64,000 nucleotides of DNA from UBA9647 sp963739335 (GCA_963739335.1 CAVUAC010000100.1:1-64000), one strand, 5' to 3'. Positions 9,824 through 18,881 are shown, counted from the first letter of the stretch. Program-made: numbers and translations. Notes: generated by a model not told the origin, from the sequence alone.

Positions 9824-10990
9824 GTGTTGACGATGGATACTCACGACGACATCTCCGGCAACTTCGCATCGGACAACGATGACGTTGCCAGCCCGGAGAA
9901 TCGGCGCCAGGTTTCTCTTCCAAAGATGAAACGTGGAGGGCTCGATGCAGAATTCTTCGCTGTCTTCACAAGCGTCGGGGATCGGTCTGCAACATCGTAC
10001 GAGACAGCTTACAAGAATGCGAACATTCTTTTCGCAGCGATTCATTGTCTCCCCGAGCGATATCCTAACCTTATCGACATCGCGTACACACCTGATGACG
10101 TCGTTCGGATTCATGCGAGCGGAAAGCTTGTTGCATGCATTGGCATGGAGAATGGTTATCCCATCGGAAACGACATCACGAGAGTGAAGGAATTCCATGA
10201 GAAAGGGACGAGGTATATCACTCTGACCCACAGCGGACACAATCAGATCTGTGATTCTTCCACGCCCCGGGAAGGCCAGCCGCAGGAAGAATACGGTGGG
10301 CTGAGCGAGTTCGGCAAGAAGGTGGTGCAGGAAATGAACAAGTGGGGGATCATGGTTGATGTCTCGCATACGTCCAAGAAAGCAACTCTGGCTGCAATTG
10401 CTCTATCAAAAGCACCTGTCATTGCATCACATTCGGGGGCAAGTGCTGTGAATGAGCATCCGCGGAATCTTGATGACGAAACGCTTCTTGCCCTGAAGAA
10501 ACGCGGAGGTGTCGTCCAGGTTGTGTCGTTGGCCGACTACATCAAGAAGCGTGTGGATTCTCCGGAGCGTCTGGCGGCACTGGATTCATTGAGGAAGGAG
10601 TTCGGACTGCCGGAGGGACGTGGTGCTGCAACTCGGCAGGCGATGCAGGCGTTGAGCCAGGACCAGCGAGCACGATACAGGCAAAAGGTCCAGGAGATCG
10701 ATGTCAAATTCCCTCGCACGCCTGTCACAGTGCATGATATGGTGGACCACATCGATCACATTGTCAAGACCATAGGTGTCGACTACGTGGGCATCGGGAC
10801 AGACTTCGATGGGGGAGGAGGAGTGACGGGTTTCAATGATGCGAGTGAAAGCATGAACATTACGATTGAACTCGTGAAACGTGGCTACAGCGAAGAAGAG
10901 ATCGGCAAGATCTGGGGCGGGAACCTCTTGCGCGTGTGGAGGGAAGTCGGGCGGGTGGCGAAGGAGATTCAAGCGGCTGAAGAGCACTGA
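9824..10990 (+). CDS. M19-family membrane dipeptidase (N-terminus uncertain)
   Basis: Peptidase family M19 zinc dipeptidase. Motifs: first metal site MDTHDD, CIGMENGYPIG, TLTHSGHN, VDVSHTS, ASHSGASAVNEHPRN, and GIGTDFDGG with a C-terminal GGNLLRVW. These enzymes hydrolyse dipeptides in the periplasm or at the membrane. GTG 9824 is only a minimal start: the same frame runs upstream through AEAKRIHERVL, which belongs to the fold, and a hydrophobic segment back to a stop at 9656. An ATG at 9646 in the neighbouring frame begins MKSLTPPTHILRYFLL, so the native start is probably 9646 with a one-base indel between 9660 and 9720, giving about 447 residues and a signal peptide. Confidence 0.85.
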   Translation: MLTMDTHDDISGNFASDNDDVASPENRRQVSLPKMKRGGLDAEFFAVFTSVGDRSATSYETAYKNANILFAAIHCLPERYPNLIDIAYTPDDVVRIHASGKLVACIGMENGYPIGNDITRVKEFHEKGTRYITLTHSGHNQICDSSTPREGQPQEEYGGLSEFGKKVVQEMNKWGIMVDVSHTSKKATLAAIALSKAPVIASHSGASAVNEHPRNLDDETLLALKKRGGVVQVVSLADYIKKRVDSPERLAALDSLRKEFGLPEGRGAATRQAMQALSQDQRARYRQKVQEIDVKFPRTPVTVHDMVDHIDHIVKTIGVDYVGIGTDFDGGGGVTGFNDASESMNITIELVKRGYSEEEIGKIWGGNLLRVWREVGRVAKEIQAAEEH

Positions 10991-11032
10991 AGCGCTTCAC
11001 GATGCACGACAAAAACTACATGGGGGCTAGCG

Positions 11033-11344
11033 ATGTTGTCCTATCGAGTCGACTTCGATCAGATTCCGTGGCAGATACCGATGAAAGGTCTGCGCTTCAA
11101 GGTGCTCCGGCATGAAGGCCGTCAGTTGCGGCTTGTGGAGTATACGAAGGAAATGGAGTTGCATTGGTGTGAAAAGGGGCATGTGGGCTACATGCTTGAA
11201 GGCCAATTCGAGATTCGATTTGATCACGAAACGCAGATCTATGCCTCAGGCGATGGTGTCTTCATTCCATCTGGTCCGCAGCACAAGCACATGGCCAGGG
11301 CCCTGACCGATATCGTCAGGGCAGTTTTCGTTGAAGATATCTAA
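11033..11344 (+). CDS. Small cupin-domain protein
   Basis: 103 residues with a single cupin fold: beta strands around ELHWCEKGHVGYMLEGQFEI and the second motif YASGDGVFIPSGPQHKHMA. The histidines and glutamate of these motifs usually bind a metal. Single-domain cupins range from sugar isomerases to ligand sensors, so no reaction can be assigned. It starts 42 bases after the dipeptidase gene with GGGGG before the ATG and is probably co-transcribed with it. Confidence 0.75.
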   Translation: MLSYRVDFDQIPWQIPMKGLRFKVLRHEGRQLRLVEYTKEMELHWCEKGHVGYMLEGQFEIRFDHETQIYASGDGVFIPSGPQHKHMARALTDIVRAVFVEDI

Positions 11345-11352
11345 CAGAGGAA

Positions 11353-11530
11353 TGAAATCCGAAATCCCAATTTCGAAATCCGAAGCAAAATAACAAAACT
11401 CTAAGACCGAAATTCGAAATCGCGGGCACTATTCGAAGACGTGTTCGGTGTCGATCAGGATTTCAGTTTCGAGAATTTGGTCCTTTGGATTTGTTTCGGA
11501 TTTAGGGATTCGCATTTCGAGTTTTCCGAT
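11353..11530. repeat. Long imperfect hairpin of GAAATCCGAA words (copy 1)
   Basis: The left arm (about 11353-11424) is a chain of words such as GAAATCCGAAATCCC and CGAAATTCGAAATCG. The right arm (about 11458-11530) carries reverse-complement words such as TTTCGGATTTAGGGATTCG. The whole can fold back on itself imperfectly. The same family flanks the four-helix-bundle gene at 18041 and 18690. Confidence 0.7.
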
Positions 11531-11554
11531 GATTACGCCCTACCATCGAACCTG

Positions 11555-12097
11555 CTATCTGCGCTTTAGATATTTCTCCGGTATAGGATTCTCCGCGGAT
11601 TCATCCTGCCATACCACCGATGCAATCCACCAGCGATTGTTCTTGAAGAACAGCGAGAAACTGTTGATCCCTCGGACTGGCTTGCCGCCATCGGCCAGAT
11701 TCATTCTCTTCTCATACGTGCTGAAGACCTGCGCGATGCTTCCGTAGTATTCTCCGGCTCTTGAAAGTTCCTTTTCATCAAAACTCTTCAACGTTCCCCG
11801 CGTGATCCGTCCGCTAAAGAATGTGATGAATCCCTCACGATCCATCGTCATCACGCTGTCACCAACGACTCGCACGCAGGGACTTGTCGGATATCCAAAG
11901 AGACTCCGAAAGGTTTCCCAGTCAGGCCCCTTGCCTTCCGGGAAGCCGAGTGACGCGTAGAATGTCTTCAGAAGCCCGTCGATCGTGCTGAACTCCGACT
12001 GCTTGGGACTGTTTTGCGGCGTGGCCGCAAGAAAGAACACGCAGAGAAGAATTGACATTGCTGGGATTCTGGCTGGATGATGAATTCGAGTGAGCAT
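11555..12097 (-). CDS. Secreted NTF2/SnoaL-like protein, paralogue of 2413-2951
   Basis: 180 residues. The signal peptide contains the core SILLCVFFLAA. The mature domain lines up with the broken gene at 2413: PDWETFRSLF against PDWEKVRSLF, REGFITFFSGRI against GFIDDFINFYEKS, NNRWWIASVVWQDE against GGRWWIVAITNEI, and both end in a charged PxPEKYL / PVPKELQ tail. The function is unknown; the family may bind a ligand or serve as a periplasmic accessory. The ATG at 12097 was chosen for GGAGG 11 bases upstream; the frame is open further upstream but is not protein-like there. Confidence 0.7.
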   Translation of the reverse strand: MLTRIHHPARIPAMSILLCVFFLAATPQNSPKQSEFSTIDGLLKTFYASLGFPEGKGPDWETFRSLFGYPTSPCVRVVGDSVMTMDREGFITFFSGRITRGTLKSFDEKELSRAGEYYGSIAQVFSTYEKRMNLADGGKPVRGINSFSLFFKNNRWWIASVVWQDESAENPIPEKYLKRR

Positions 12098-12421
12098 AAG
12101 TAATTGAGCCTCCACAATGTGAGCGTCAATTTGAGCTGAAGTTGTGTGGTTGAGATTTCGCCTTCCTGGAATCTTACGCACTCTTCGGACTGAATGCAAT
12201 CGACACTCCTACGCTGGAACACTCGCAAAATCGTGAAAAAGCAGGCGGCTCATACCCTTTTCTTACCGTCATGCAAGGTCGGCTTTTCTCGCCCAGATCG
12301 AAACGCCCCAGAATATTGAACGATCGAACGGGATTTTGTTCGGGAGGATTTCTGAAAAAGATGTTACATTCTGCCAGCACCAGTTTTGAAGCCCAATCGA
12401 TTCCAGACCTCGGAGGATGTT
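12098..12421. other. Divergent intergenic region
   Basis: It separates the leftward NTF2-like gene from the rightward LUD gene and must hold both promoters. I see no confident -35/-10 pair, operator or hairpin. Confidence 0.4.
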
Positions 12422-13102
12422 ATGGCAACTGTTATGATGGACATAAACCAGATCGTGACGAAGCCGAGAACGATCGTCTTTCAGAAAAAGGCAGAATATG
12501 TCATTGAGAACCTGAGAAAGCGAAACATGAATGGCTGTTACTGCCGGGATCGCAAGGAGGCCATCAGCGGAATCTGCAAGCTTATTCCGGAGCGAGCCAC
12601 CGTTGCGCTCGGTGGATCAGTTACCATCATGCAAACCGGACTCCTGGATGTTCTCAGACATATGAACATCAACTTGCTCGATCGCTACCGTCCCGGAATA
12701 ACGAATGACGAAACTGAAGAAATCATGCTTCGCGGTGCAACCGCCGATGTTCTTCTGACAAGCTGCAACGCTGTCACGTCGGATGGGAAATTGGTCAACG
12801 AAGATGGGCGGGGAAATCGCGTCGCGGGGTTGATCTACGGTCCGAAGAAGGTCATTCTGATGGTCGGCGTGAACAAGATCGTCCCGACGGTGGAGGATGG
12901 CATAACACGCATTAAGCATATCGCTGCGCCGTTGAACTGCATCCGTCTCGGTCTCGACACGCCGTGTGCGCGGACCGGTTTCTGCGATGACGCCGGCTGT
13001 CTGCCGCCGGCGAGAGTCTGCAGCCAGATTACCATCATCGAATCGAACCGTGTCAAGGATCGGATCAACGTTTTTTTCGTAGGTGAAGAGCTGGGGTTCT
13101 AG
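12422..13102 (+). CDS. LUD-domain (lactate utilisation-type) protein
   Basis: 226 residues of the LUD (former DUF162) family: KAEYVIENLRKRNMNG, VALGGSVTIMQTGLLDVL, a central ATADVLLTSCNAVTSDG, and LIYGPKKVILMVGVNKIV. The C-terminal part has a cysteine-rich segment (TPCARTGFCDDAGC and RVCSQ) that might bind metal, as in many stand-alone LUD proteins. LutB and LutC of this superfamily take part in L-lactate oxidation, but no LutA/B partners are adjacent, so the role here is open. GGAGG precedes ATG 12422 by six bases. Confidence 0.8.
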   Translation: MATVMMDINQIVTKPRTIVFQKKAEYVIENLRKRNMNGCYCRDRKEAISGICKLIPERATVALGGSVTIMQTGLLDVLRHMNINLLDRYRPGITNDETEEIMLRGATADVLLTSCNAVTSDGKLVNEDGRGNRVAGLIYGPKKVILMVGVNKIVPTVEDGITRIKHIAAPLNCIRLGLDTPCARTGFCDDAGCLPPARVCSQITIIESNRVKDRINVFFVGEELGF

Positions 13103-13178
13103 CGAGCCGTTGAAGAACCGGAGCGCAAATGCGCATAGAACTACCTTTTGGTTCAAATACTAGCTAAGTGAGAGAACA

Positions 13179-14771
13179 ATGAAAAAGATTATCTACTTGT
13201 TCATTCCCTTGTTGGCATTCTCTCTCCTATTCACCCTCAACACTTCGAGGATTGGGCGGACAGACAAGAGCATCACACCTGACTTTGACGCATGCACGAG
13301 CATCATTGTCGGGAGGTCGGCCTCCGTTGACGGCTCAACGATGACCTCACATTCGTGCGATTCCCGGACTGACAGGTCCTGGATAAAAGTTGTTCCGCAC
13401 AAAAAGCACAAACCAGGGGAGATGGCGCCTGTCTTCATGAGTTCGAAAGAAACGAAAGCCCCTGATGATCCGGATGCCATTTCTGTCGGTCAGATTCCCC
13501 AGGTGCCGGAGACGTACGGATATATCTATTCAGCGTATGCTGTCATGAACGAGCATCAGCTCGCGATCGGAGAAACGACGTTCGGCGGCAAGTCGGAAGT
13601 GAAGAGCGATGAGGGCATGCTGGATTGTCCTGAGCTGTATCGAATCGCTTTGGAACGGGCGAAGACGGCGCGGGAAGCGATTGAGATCATCGATCAGCTC
13701 ACGAAGCAGTATGGATACAATGATTACGGTGAATGTTTCACGTTCGCTGATCCGAAGGAAACGTGGCACTTTGAGATACTGGGGCCGGGAGCCGGCAAGA
13801 AGGGGGCTGTGTGGGCTGCCGTGAGGATTCCCGATGATAACGTCGGTGTCTCGGCGAACGCAAGCAGAATTCGTCAGATAAATCTGAAGGATCCAGAAAA
13901 TTATCTGGCGTCACAAAACGTTTTCTCGCTCGCAGTCGAGAAGGGCTGGTGGAAGCCTGATAGCGGCCAGCCGTTCGAGTTCTGCTATGCTTACGCAGAC
14001 AGAAATGGCATGTACGGCAGAAGACGAGAATGGCGCATTCTCAGCAAAGCCGCGCCCTCGTTGAAGCTCGACCCCAATGCGGAGAATTATCCTCTATCGG
14101 TAAAAGCTGAGAAGAAACTCTCGGTGAAGGACGTTCTGGAAACATTCCGCGACTATTACCAGGACACCGATTTCGATATGACGAATGGAATTCGTTCCAA
14201 GGATAAAGACGGGAAGGTTATCAAGAGTCCGGTCGCGAATCCTTTTATGAACAATGAATACAAAGAGCTATTCAACGTGAAGAGCGAGCGGACGATCGCC
14301 TGCGCAAGAGCCACCTATGTTCAGGTGACACAGTCGAGAAGCTGGCTGCCGAATGCGGTCGGCGGCGTCGTGTGGCTGGGGTATGACAACCCCGTGACCA
14401 CACCGCACACTCCGTTCTATTGCGGCATCGAGAGCATGCCCAAGAGCTACATGATCGACGGGCGTGCGAAATTCAGAAGAGATTGTGCCTGGTGGGCCTT
14501 CCGATACGTGAGCCAGCTGTGCTATCTTCGTTTTCAGGAAATGGTAAAGGATGTCGATCAGGTGATGCGGGACATTGAGAACAAAGCCTTTGAAGGCCAG
14601 GCTGAGTTTGAAAAGAAGATCGTGGAGATTCACAAGACTGATCCTACGCAGGCAAAACATATGCTGACAGAGTACAGCACCAAAATTGCCAACGATGCAG
14701 TCGCCCGCTACTGGCAGCTCGGTGATGATCTCTGGAACGAGGTACACGTACAAGTTCTAGTAGGATGTTGA
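13179..14771 (+). CDS. Secreted C69-family dipeptidase
   Basis: 530 residues. A signal peptide (LFIPLLAFSLLFTL) is followed by ACTSIIVGRSASVDGSTM, where the Cys should become the N-terminal catalytic nucleophile of this Ntn-hydrolase-like family after processing. Further family blocks are NEHQLAIGETTFGG, ALERAKTAREAIEII, EILGPGAG and VSANASRI. Members hydrolyse dipeptides, usually in the periplasm. Its 77-base spacing from the LUD gene allows co-transcription. A hairpin element follows the stop. Confidence 0.85.
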   Translation: MKKIIYLFIPLLAFSLLFTLNTSRIGRTDKSITPDFDACTSIIVGRSASVDGSTMTSHSCDSRTDRSWIKVVPHKKHKPGEMAPVFMSSKETKAPDDPDAISVGQIPQVPETYGYIYSAYAVMNEHQLAIGETTFGGKSEVKSDEGMLDCPELYRIALERAKTAREAIEIIDQLTKQYGYNDYGECFTFADPKETWHFEILGPGAGKKGAVWAAVRIPDDNVGVSANASRIRQINLKDPENYLASQNVFSLAVEKGWWKPDSGQPFEFCYAYADRNGMYGRRREWRILSKAAPSLKLDPNAENYPLSVKAEKKLSVKDVLETFRDYYQDTDFDMTNGIRSKDKDGKVIKSPVANPFMNNEYKELFNVKSERTIACARATYVQVTQSRSWLPNAVGGVVWLGYDNPVTTPHTPFYCGIESMPKSYMIDGRAKFRRDCAWWAFRYVSQLCYLRFQEMVKDVDQVMRDIENKAFEGQAEFEKKIVEIHKTDPTQAKHMLTEYSTKIANDAVARYWQLGDDLWNEVHVQVLVGC

Positions 14772-14775
14772 AAGA

Positions 14776-14870
14776 CGAACCGCCAAGGGCGCAAAGAGAA
14801 TACTCTGATTTCCTCTTTGTCCAAGACCTCAAATACTTGGCGCTCTCGGCGGTCTTGGCGGTTTATCTTT
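14776..14870. repeat. Hairpin element of CCGCCAAG / CTTGGCGG words
   Basis: The left arm has GAACCGCCAAGGGCGCAAAG. The right arm has CTTGGCGCTCTCGGCGG and CTTGGCGGTTTATCTTTG. It sits just after the C69 dipeptidase stop and may end that transcript. Bases 14871-15132 hold nothing else I can support beyond the ribosome-binding site of the next gene. Confidence 0.55.
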
Positions 14871-15132
14871 GTCTTTGAAATTAGAATTCTAAGAACTTGG
14901 TGGAAGTGATATCTGCTGGCGAGATCAATCGGTGATACCGCAGGATTACCGAACACGGTTCCGGATTGTACCCCCCATCAAACCGACTAATCGGATTTCT
15001 GTTACCAGAAATAAGAATCTGCCGCATACCTGGGCTCTCTCGGTGGCGAAAATGGCTGCTAAAGAATGACAGGCAGGTCGGCATACAATTTGTGCCATTC
15101 TTAAGACCAAAAATCCATTGAGGATATCAGAT

Positions 15133-15396
15133 ATGGCTGAAGTGGCTGAACAAACGAAAAAGGTCGCAAAGGGAAGTGTGGTCATTTCTGCGGAGCGATG
15201 CAAGGGCTGCGGATTTTGCGTTGAGTTTTGCCCGCCGGAAGTTCTCGAGCTCTCCAGCGAATACAACTCCAAAGGATACCACACACCGATCCTGGTAAAG
15301 AGGGATCAATGCACGGGATGCGACATCTGTGGGATGGTTTGTCCTGATTTCGCAATCTATGGCTACATAACGAAGAAGAAAACGAAGGAGGCTTAG
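15133..15396 (+). CDS. korD: 2-oxoacid:ferredoxin oxidoreductase, ferredoxin-type delta subunit
   Basis: 87 residues with two [4Fe-4S] motifs: CKGCGFCVEFCP and CTGCDICGMVCP. It passes electrons from the TPP subunit to ferredoxin. It is the first gene of a tight korDABC operon. The ATG at 15133 is preceded by GAGG; an in-frame upstream ATG at 15118 is less likely. With the other subunits it catalyses oxidative decarboxylation of a 2-oxoacid, probably 2-oxoglutarate, or the reverse CO2-fixing reaction. Confidence 0.9.
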   Translation: MAEVAEQTKKVAKGSVVISAERCKGCGFCVEFCPPEVLELSSEYNSKGYHTPILVKRDQCTGCDICGMVCPDFAIYGYITKKKTKEA

Positions 15397-15398
15397 TC

Positions 15399-16562
15399 GT
15401 GCACGCAGATCCAGTTGGAGTTCTCACAGGGGCTCATTTCATCGATGGTGACCACGCGTGCAGCGAAGGAGCGATCGCCGCGGGCTGCCGCTTTGTGGCC
15501 GGTTATCCTATCACACCCTCGACCGAGGTCGTTGAACGCATTGCTGAGCGCTTTCCGTTCGTTGGCGGCGTCTTTATTCAGATGGAAGACGAAATTGCTT
15601 CGTCGATCGCCATCCAGGGAGCCGTGTGGGGTGGCAAGAAGGCGATGACGGTCACGTCCGGACCAGGGTTCTCGTTGATGATGGAGCACATCGGTCTTGC
15701 AGCAATGACGGAAACGCCGTGCGTATTCGTCGATGTGCAGCGAGCCGGTCCATCCACCGGTCTGCCGACGATGCCCGCGCAGGGGGACATGATGCAAGCG
15801 CGCTGGGGATCGCATGGCGACTATCAAATCATTGCGCTCGCTCCAAACTCGCCACAGGAATGCTTCGATCTCACAATTCACGCTTTCAATCTCTCAGAGC
15901 GGTACCGGGTGCCGGTCATGATGATGATGGACGAATGTGTGGGACACATGATCGAGCGAGTGATAATCCCTTCAGCTGAAAAGATCGACGTGGTTGAAAG
16001 AAGAATGTATGAAGGACCAAAAGAGAATTTCCATCCATTTGAAACGGGAAGAGATCTCGTTCCGCTGATGGTGAGAGCCGGTGACGGGTATCGCATCCAC
16101 GTGACGGGTCTGACGCACGATGAAAAGGGATATCCCAACATGTCCGTGAGCGCCCAGGGGAAGCTGGTACAACGGCTGATGGACAAGATCAGGATGCATG
16201 CCGACGATATCATCATGTACCATGAGGAAGATGTCGGAGGCGCCGACGTGGTGGTCGTGACATACGGTATCACGTCACGGACAGCGATACCGGCGATCGA
16301 ACAGGCCAGAGCAAAAGGGCTGAAGGTTGGACATCTACGATTGGTTGTTGTGTGGCCGTTCCCGGAGAAGCGCATCAGGGAGCTGGCAGGGCGCGTGAAG
16401 TCGATCGTGGTGCCCGAGTTGAACATGGGTCAGATTGTGTATGAAGTCGAGCGCTGTGCGGCAGGGAAGTGCAACGTCGTTTGCGTCCCGCACGCCGGTG
16501 GAACAGTTCATCAGCCGAAAGATATTTATGCAGCGATTGAGAAATCTTTGCGAGGAAGGTGA
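15399..16562 (+). CDS. korA: 2-oxoacid:ferredoxin oxidoreductase, alpha subunit
   Basis: 387 residues. The family signature GYPITPSTEVVE is present, together with GKKAMTVTSGPGFSLMMEHIG and the C-terminal transketolase-like half (VVVVTYGITSRTAIPAIEQA). It binds the substrate and CoA side of the complex. GTG 15399 starts two bases after the korD stop, which indicates translational coupling. The 2-oxoglutarate type (KorAB) is favoured over pyruvate-type enzymes because the subunits are separate and in this order. No phosphate-sensing or other regulatory feature is seen. Confidence 0.9.
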   Translation: MHADPVGVLTGAHFIDGDHACSEGAIAAGCRFVAGYPITPSTEVVERIAERFPFVGGVFIQMEDEIASSIAIQGAVWGGKKAMTVTSGPGFSLMMEHIGLAAMTETPCVFVDVQRAGPSTGLPTMPAQGDMMQARWGSHGDYQIIALAPNSPQECFDLTIHAFNLSERYRVPVMMMMDECVGHMIERVIIPSAEKIDVVERRMYEGPKENFHPFETGRDLVPLMVRAGDGYRIHVTGLTHDEKGYPNMSVSAQGKLVQRLMDKIRMHADDIIMYHEEDVGGADVVVVTYGITSRTAIPAIEQARAKGLKVGHLRLVVVWPFPEKRIRELAGRVKSIVVPELNMGQIVYEVERCAAGKCNVVCVPHAGGTVHQPKDIYAAIEKSLRGR

Positions 16563-16564
16563 TC

Positions 16565-17461
16565 ATGCCAGAAGAACTCTATGAAATTGATGCTCCAATC
16601 CCGGCGAATCCCATCGAGGAATATCTGCGGATGGACCGGATGCCCCATATCTGGTGTCCGGGATGCGGCATCGGGACGACGGTGAACTGCTTCGTCCGCG
16701 CGCTTCAAACCAGCGGACTGGATCTTGACAAGGTTTCTGTGGTTTCCGGCATCGGCTGCACGGGGCGCGTGGCAGGATACATGAACCTGGATTCGTTCCA
16801 CACCACGCACGGCCGGGCAATTCCGTTTGCAACGGGTCTCAAACTTGCCAATCCAGGGCTGAAAGTAGTGGTGTACAGCGGCGACGGCGACCTCACCGCA
16901 ATCGGCGGCAATCACTTCATCCACGCTGCCCGGCGCAATATGGACATCACTGTTATTCTTATCAACAACATGATTTACGGGATGACCGGCGGACAGGTAG
17001 CGCCCACAACGCCGGTTGGGGCGACGGCATCGACGACCCCGTACGGTAATTTCGAGGAGACGTTTAATCTGCCGTTCCTTGCCGAGTCATGCGGAGCCGT
17101 GTATGTTGCCCGCTGGACGGCCCACCACGTCCGTCATTTGACGAAATCGATCAAAGAGGCATTGAGTAAGAAAGGCTTCTCGTTTGTCGAGATTCTGGCC
17201 CCGTGCCCCACACTGTACAGCCGGCGCAACAAGCTGGGAGACGGCCTCGAACAAATGGAATTCTACCGGGATCATAGTGAGATCAAGAACGGAGCCGACA
17301 CGAAGACCGTCGCCATGGATTTCCAGGGCAAGATCATCGTGGGCAAGTTCGTGGACAAAGAGCGGCCAACTTACCTCGATGCGATGAACCAGCATTTTCA
17401 AAAGAAGTTCGGCGACCGATACGTTCCTTCTGATGAGATGAGGAAGTACCTCCATGGCTAG
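16565..17461 (+). CDS. korB: 2-oxoacid:ferredoxin oxidoreductase, TPP-binding beta subunit
   Basis: 298 residues. WCPGCGIG near the N-terminus provides iron-sulphur ligands, and the thiamine-diphosphate site runs from SGDGDLTAIGGNH to LINNMIYGMTGGQ. The SHGR-like segment FHTTHGRAIPFATG is typical. It starts two bases after the korA stop, and its end overlaps the korC start by eight bases. Together they form a complete four-subunit enzyme. Confidence 0.92.
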   Translation: MPEELYEIDAPIPANPIEEYLRMDRMPHIWCPGCGIGTTVNCFVRALQTSGLDLDKVSVVSGIGCTGRVAGYMNLDSFHTTHGRAIPFATGLKLANPGLKVVVYSGDGDLTAIGGNHFIHAARRNMDITVILINNMIYGMTGGQVAPTTPVGATASTTPYGNFEETFNLPFLAESCGAVYVARWTAHHVRHLTKSIKEALSKKGFSFVEILAPCPTLYSRRNKLGDGLEQMEFYRDHSEIKNGADTKTVAMDFQGKIIVGKFVDKERPTYLDAMNQHFQKKFGDRYVPSDEMRKYLHG

Positions 17462-18023
17462 GACTGAAATCAAGATTGGTGGATTTGGCGGACAAGGGGT
17501 GATCCTCAGCGGATACATTCTCGGCAGGGCCGCTTCGATATATGACAACAAGCATGCGACGATGATTCAAGCTTTCGGTCCTGAAGCGCGCGGTAGCGCA
17601 ACCAGTGCGCAGCTCATCATCTCGGATGAGCCAATCAGCTATCCGTACATCGTTGCGCCCAACGTGATGGTGTTGATGTCACAGGAAGCGTATTCGAAAT
17701 TCTCGTCGGAGTTGGCACCCGGGGGGATTCTACTCACCGAGGAGGATCTGGTTGCGACGCACAATCTTCGGAGCGACGTTAAGCACTACTCCATTCCGGC
17801 GACACGGTTTGCAGAGGAGCTCGGCAAGAGGCTCGTGCTCAACATCGTTATGCTGGGTTTCGCGATGGCCATAACAAAGATCGTGGGACGTGAAGCAGCC
17901 AGAAATGCAGTGAAGGTTTCCGTGCCAAAAGGGACGGAAGAGCTGAACTTCGCAGCGTTCGAGAAGGGATATGAGTACGGGCTACAGCTCCTGAAGAAGG
18001 AGCCTAAAAAGAGCCTGGTCTGA
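17454..18023 (+). CDS. korC: 2-oxoacid:ferredoxin oxidoreductase, gamma subunit
   Basis: 189 residues of the KorC/PorG type: EIKIGGFGGQGVILSGYILG at the N-terminus, then QAFGPEARGSATSAQLIIS and VLMSQEAYSKF. It completes the complex. It overlaps korB by eight bases. A long AT-rich hairpin begins 18 bases after its stop and may serve as the operon end. Confidence 0.9.
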   Translation: MARTEIKIGGFGGQGVILSGYILGRAASIYDNKHATMIQAFGPEARGSATSAQLIISDEPISYPYIVAPNVMVLMSQEAYSKFSSELAPGGILLTEEDLVATHNLRSDVKHYSIPATRFAEELGKRLVLNIVMLGFAMAITKIVGREAARNAVKVSVPKGTEELNFAAFEKGYEYGLQLLKKEPKKSLV

Positions 18024-18040
18024 TCTGCGAGATGCTGATT

Positions 18041-18222
18041 CTAGAAATTCGAAGCACGAAAAACGAAATCCGAAAGAAATCTCAAATCCGAATATGGAAA
18101 TCCTAAACCGGCGCAGAACCCAGATAACTCAGGTGCAGAAAACGGGCGCGCAGATTGTTTCGGATTTTGGGTTTGCGCTCTTGCATTTCCTTCGGATTTC
18201 GAGTTTAGAATTTCGAATTTCC
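18041..18222. repeat. Long imperfect hairpin of GAAATCCGAA words (copy 2)
   Basis: Left-arm words such as CGAAATCCGAAAGAAATC and CAAATCCGAATATGG face right-arm words TTTCGGATTTTGGGTTTG and TTCCTTCGGATTTCGAG. It lies immediately downstream of the four-helix-bundle gene. Its right arm is close to that of copy 3. Confidence 0.75.
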
Positions 18223-18240
18223 TTCCACTCTGCTTTAGTC

Positions 18241-18603
18241 TCATTTCGTCGTGTTGCGCAGAATGGCGCCAAAGATCTTCATCAACTCTGTCGATTCCTG
18301 CACCAGCCTGGCCTGAATTGTCTTCGCTTCGTCATGACACGCGACGAGTTGCAGCCAATACCGGCTCTCCTTCGATTCTTTTCTTGAAATCCGGATTCTC
18401 ATCAGAAAATCCTTCTTGCCTAAAGATTCATTCGCCTCAATGTAGTTTGCCCCGACCGAGCCCGCAGCTCTGACCAGCTGTTTCGCAATCTCGTCGTTTG
18501 GAAGAGTCTTTGGGAGAGAGTTAATGAACGCGATAACCCCCTTCGCAAACTCAAGCGTGCGATCTTCGAGATCGTAATGATAGGGATCTTCTGCCATCGC
18601 CAT
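18241..18603 (-). CDS. Four-helix-bundle protein (23S rRNA IVS / S23 family)
   Basis: 120 residues. Family blocks: RTLEFAKGVIAFINSLPK, the conserved LVRAAGSVGANYIEAN, KKDFLMRIRISRKESKESRYWL and a C-terminal LVQESTELMKIFGAIL helix. The fold is a four-helix bundle. Relatives were first found encoded by intervening sequences inserted in 23S rRNA genes, but most, like this one, stand alone. The function is unknown. The gene is bracketed by two copies of one hairpin family (18041-18222 and 18690-18876), suggesting the gene and hairpins may travel as a unit. ATG 18603 is preferred over the upstream TTG. Confidence 0.85.
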   Translation of the reverse strand: MAMAEDPYHYDLEDRTLEFAKGVIAFINSLPKTLPNDEIAKQLVRAAGSVGANYIEANESLGKKDFLMRIRISRKESKESRYWLQLVACHDEAKTIQARLVQESTELMKIFGAILRNTTK

Positions 18604-18689
18604 AGAATTCAAACTGATTTCCTCGAATGAATCTACGACCCTTTTTCCGCTATGGCTATGGCGAAGTTAAATTGCCAATTGAATTGTGA

Positions 18690-18876
18690 ATTACAAGAAA
18701 ATCCTAAATCCGAACATCGAAATTCTAAACAAGCACGAAATCCAAAGAACCCAACTGCAAGACCAGACGCCGCCGCTTGTTTCGGATTTTCGGTTTGAGC
18801 TTTTGCAGTTCCTTCGGGTTTCGAGTTTAGAATTTCGGCTTTCCTTAGCGTTTCGAATTTAGAGCTTCGAGTTTTC
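18690..18876. repeat. Long imperfect hairpin of GAAATCCGAA words (copy 3)
   Basis: Left arm: AAAATCCTAAATCCGAAC and CGAAATTCTAAAC. Right arm: TTGTTTCGGATTTTCGG, CCTTCGGGTTTCGAGTTTAG and TTTCGAATTTAGAGC. It lies upstream of the four-helix-bundle gene and ends six bases before the yebC stop. Confidence 0.75.
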
Positions 18877-18881
18877 CCTCC

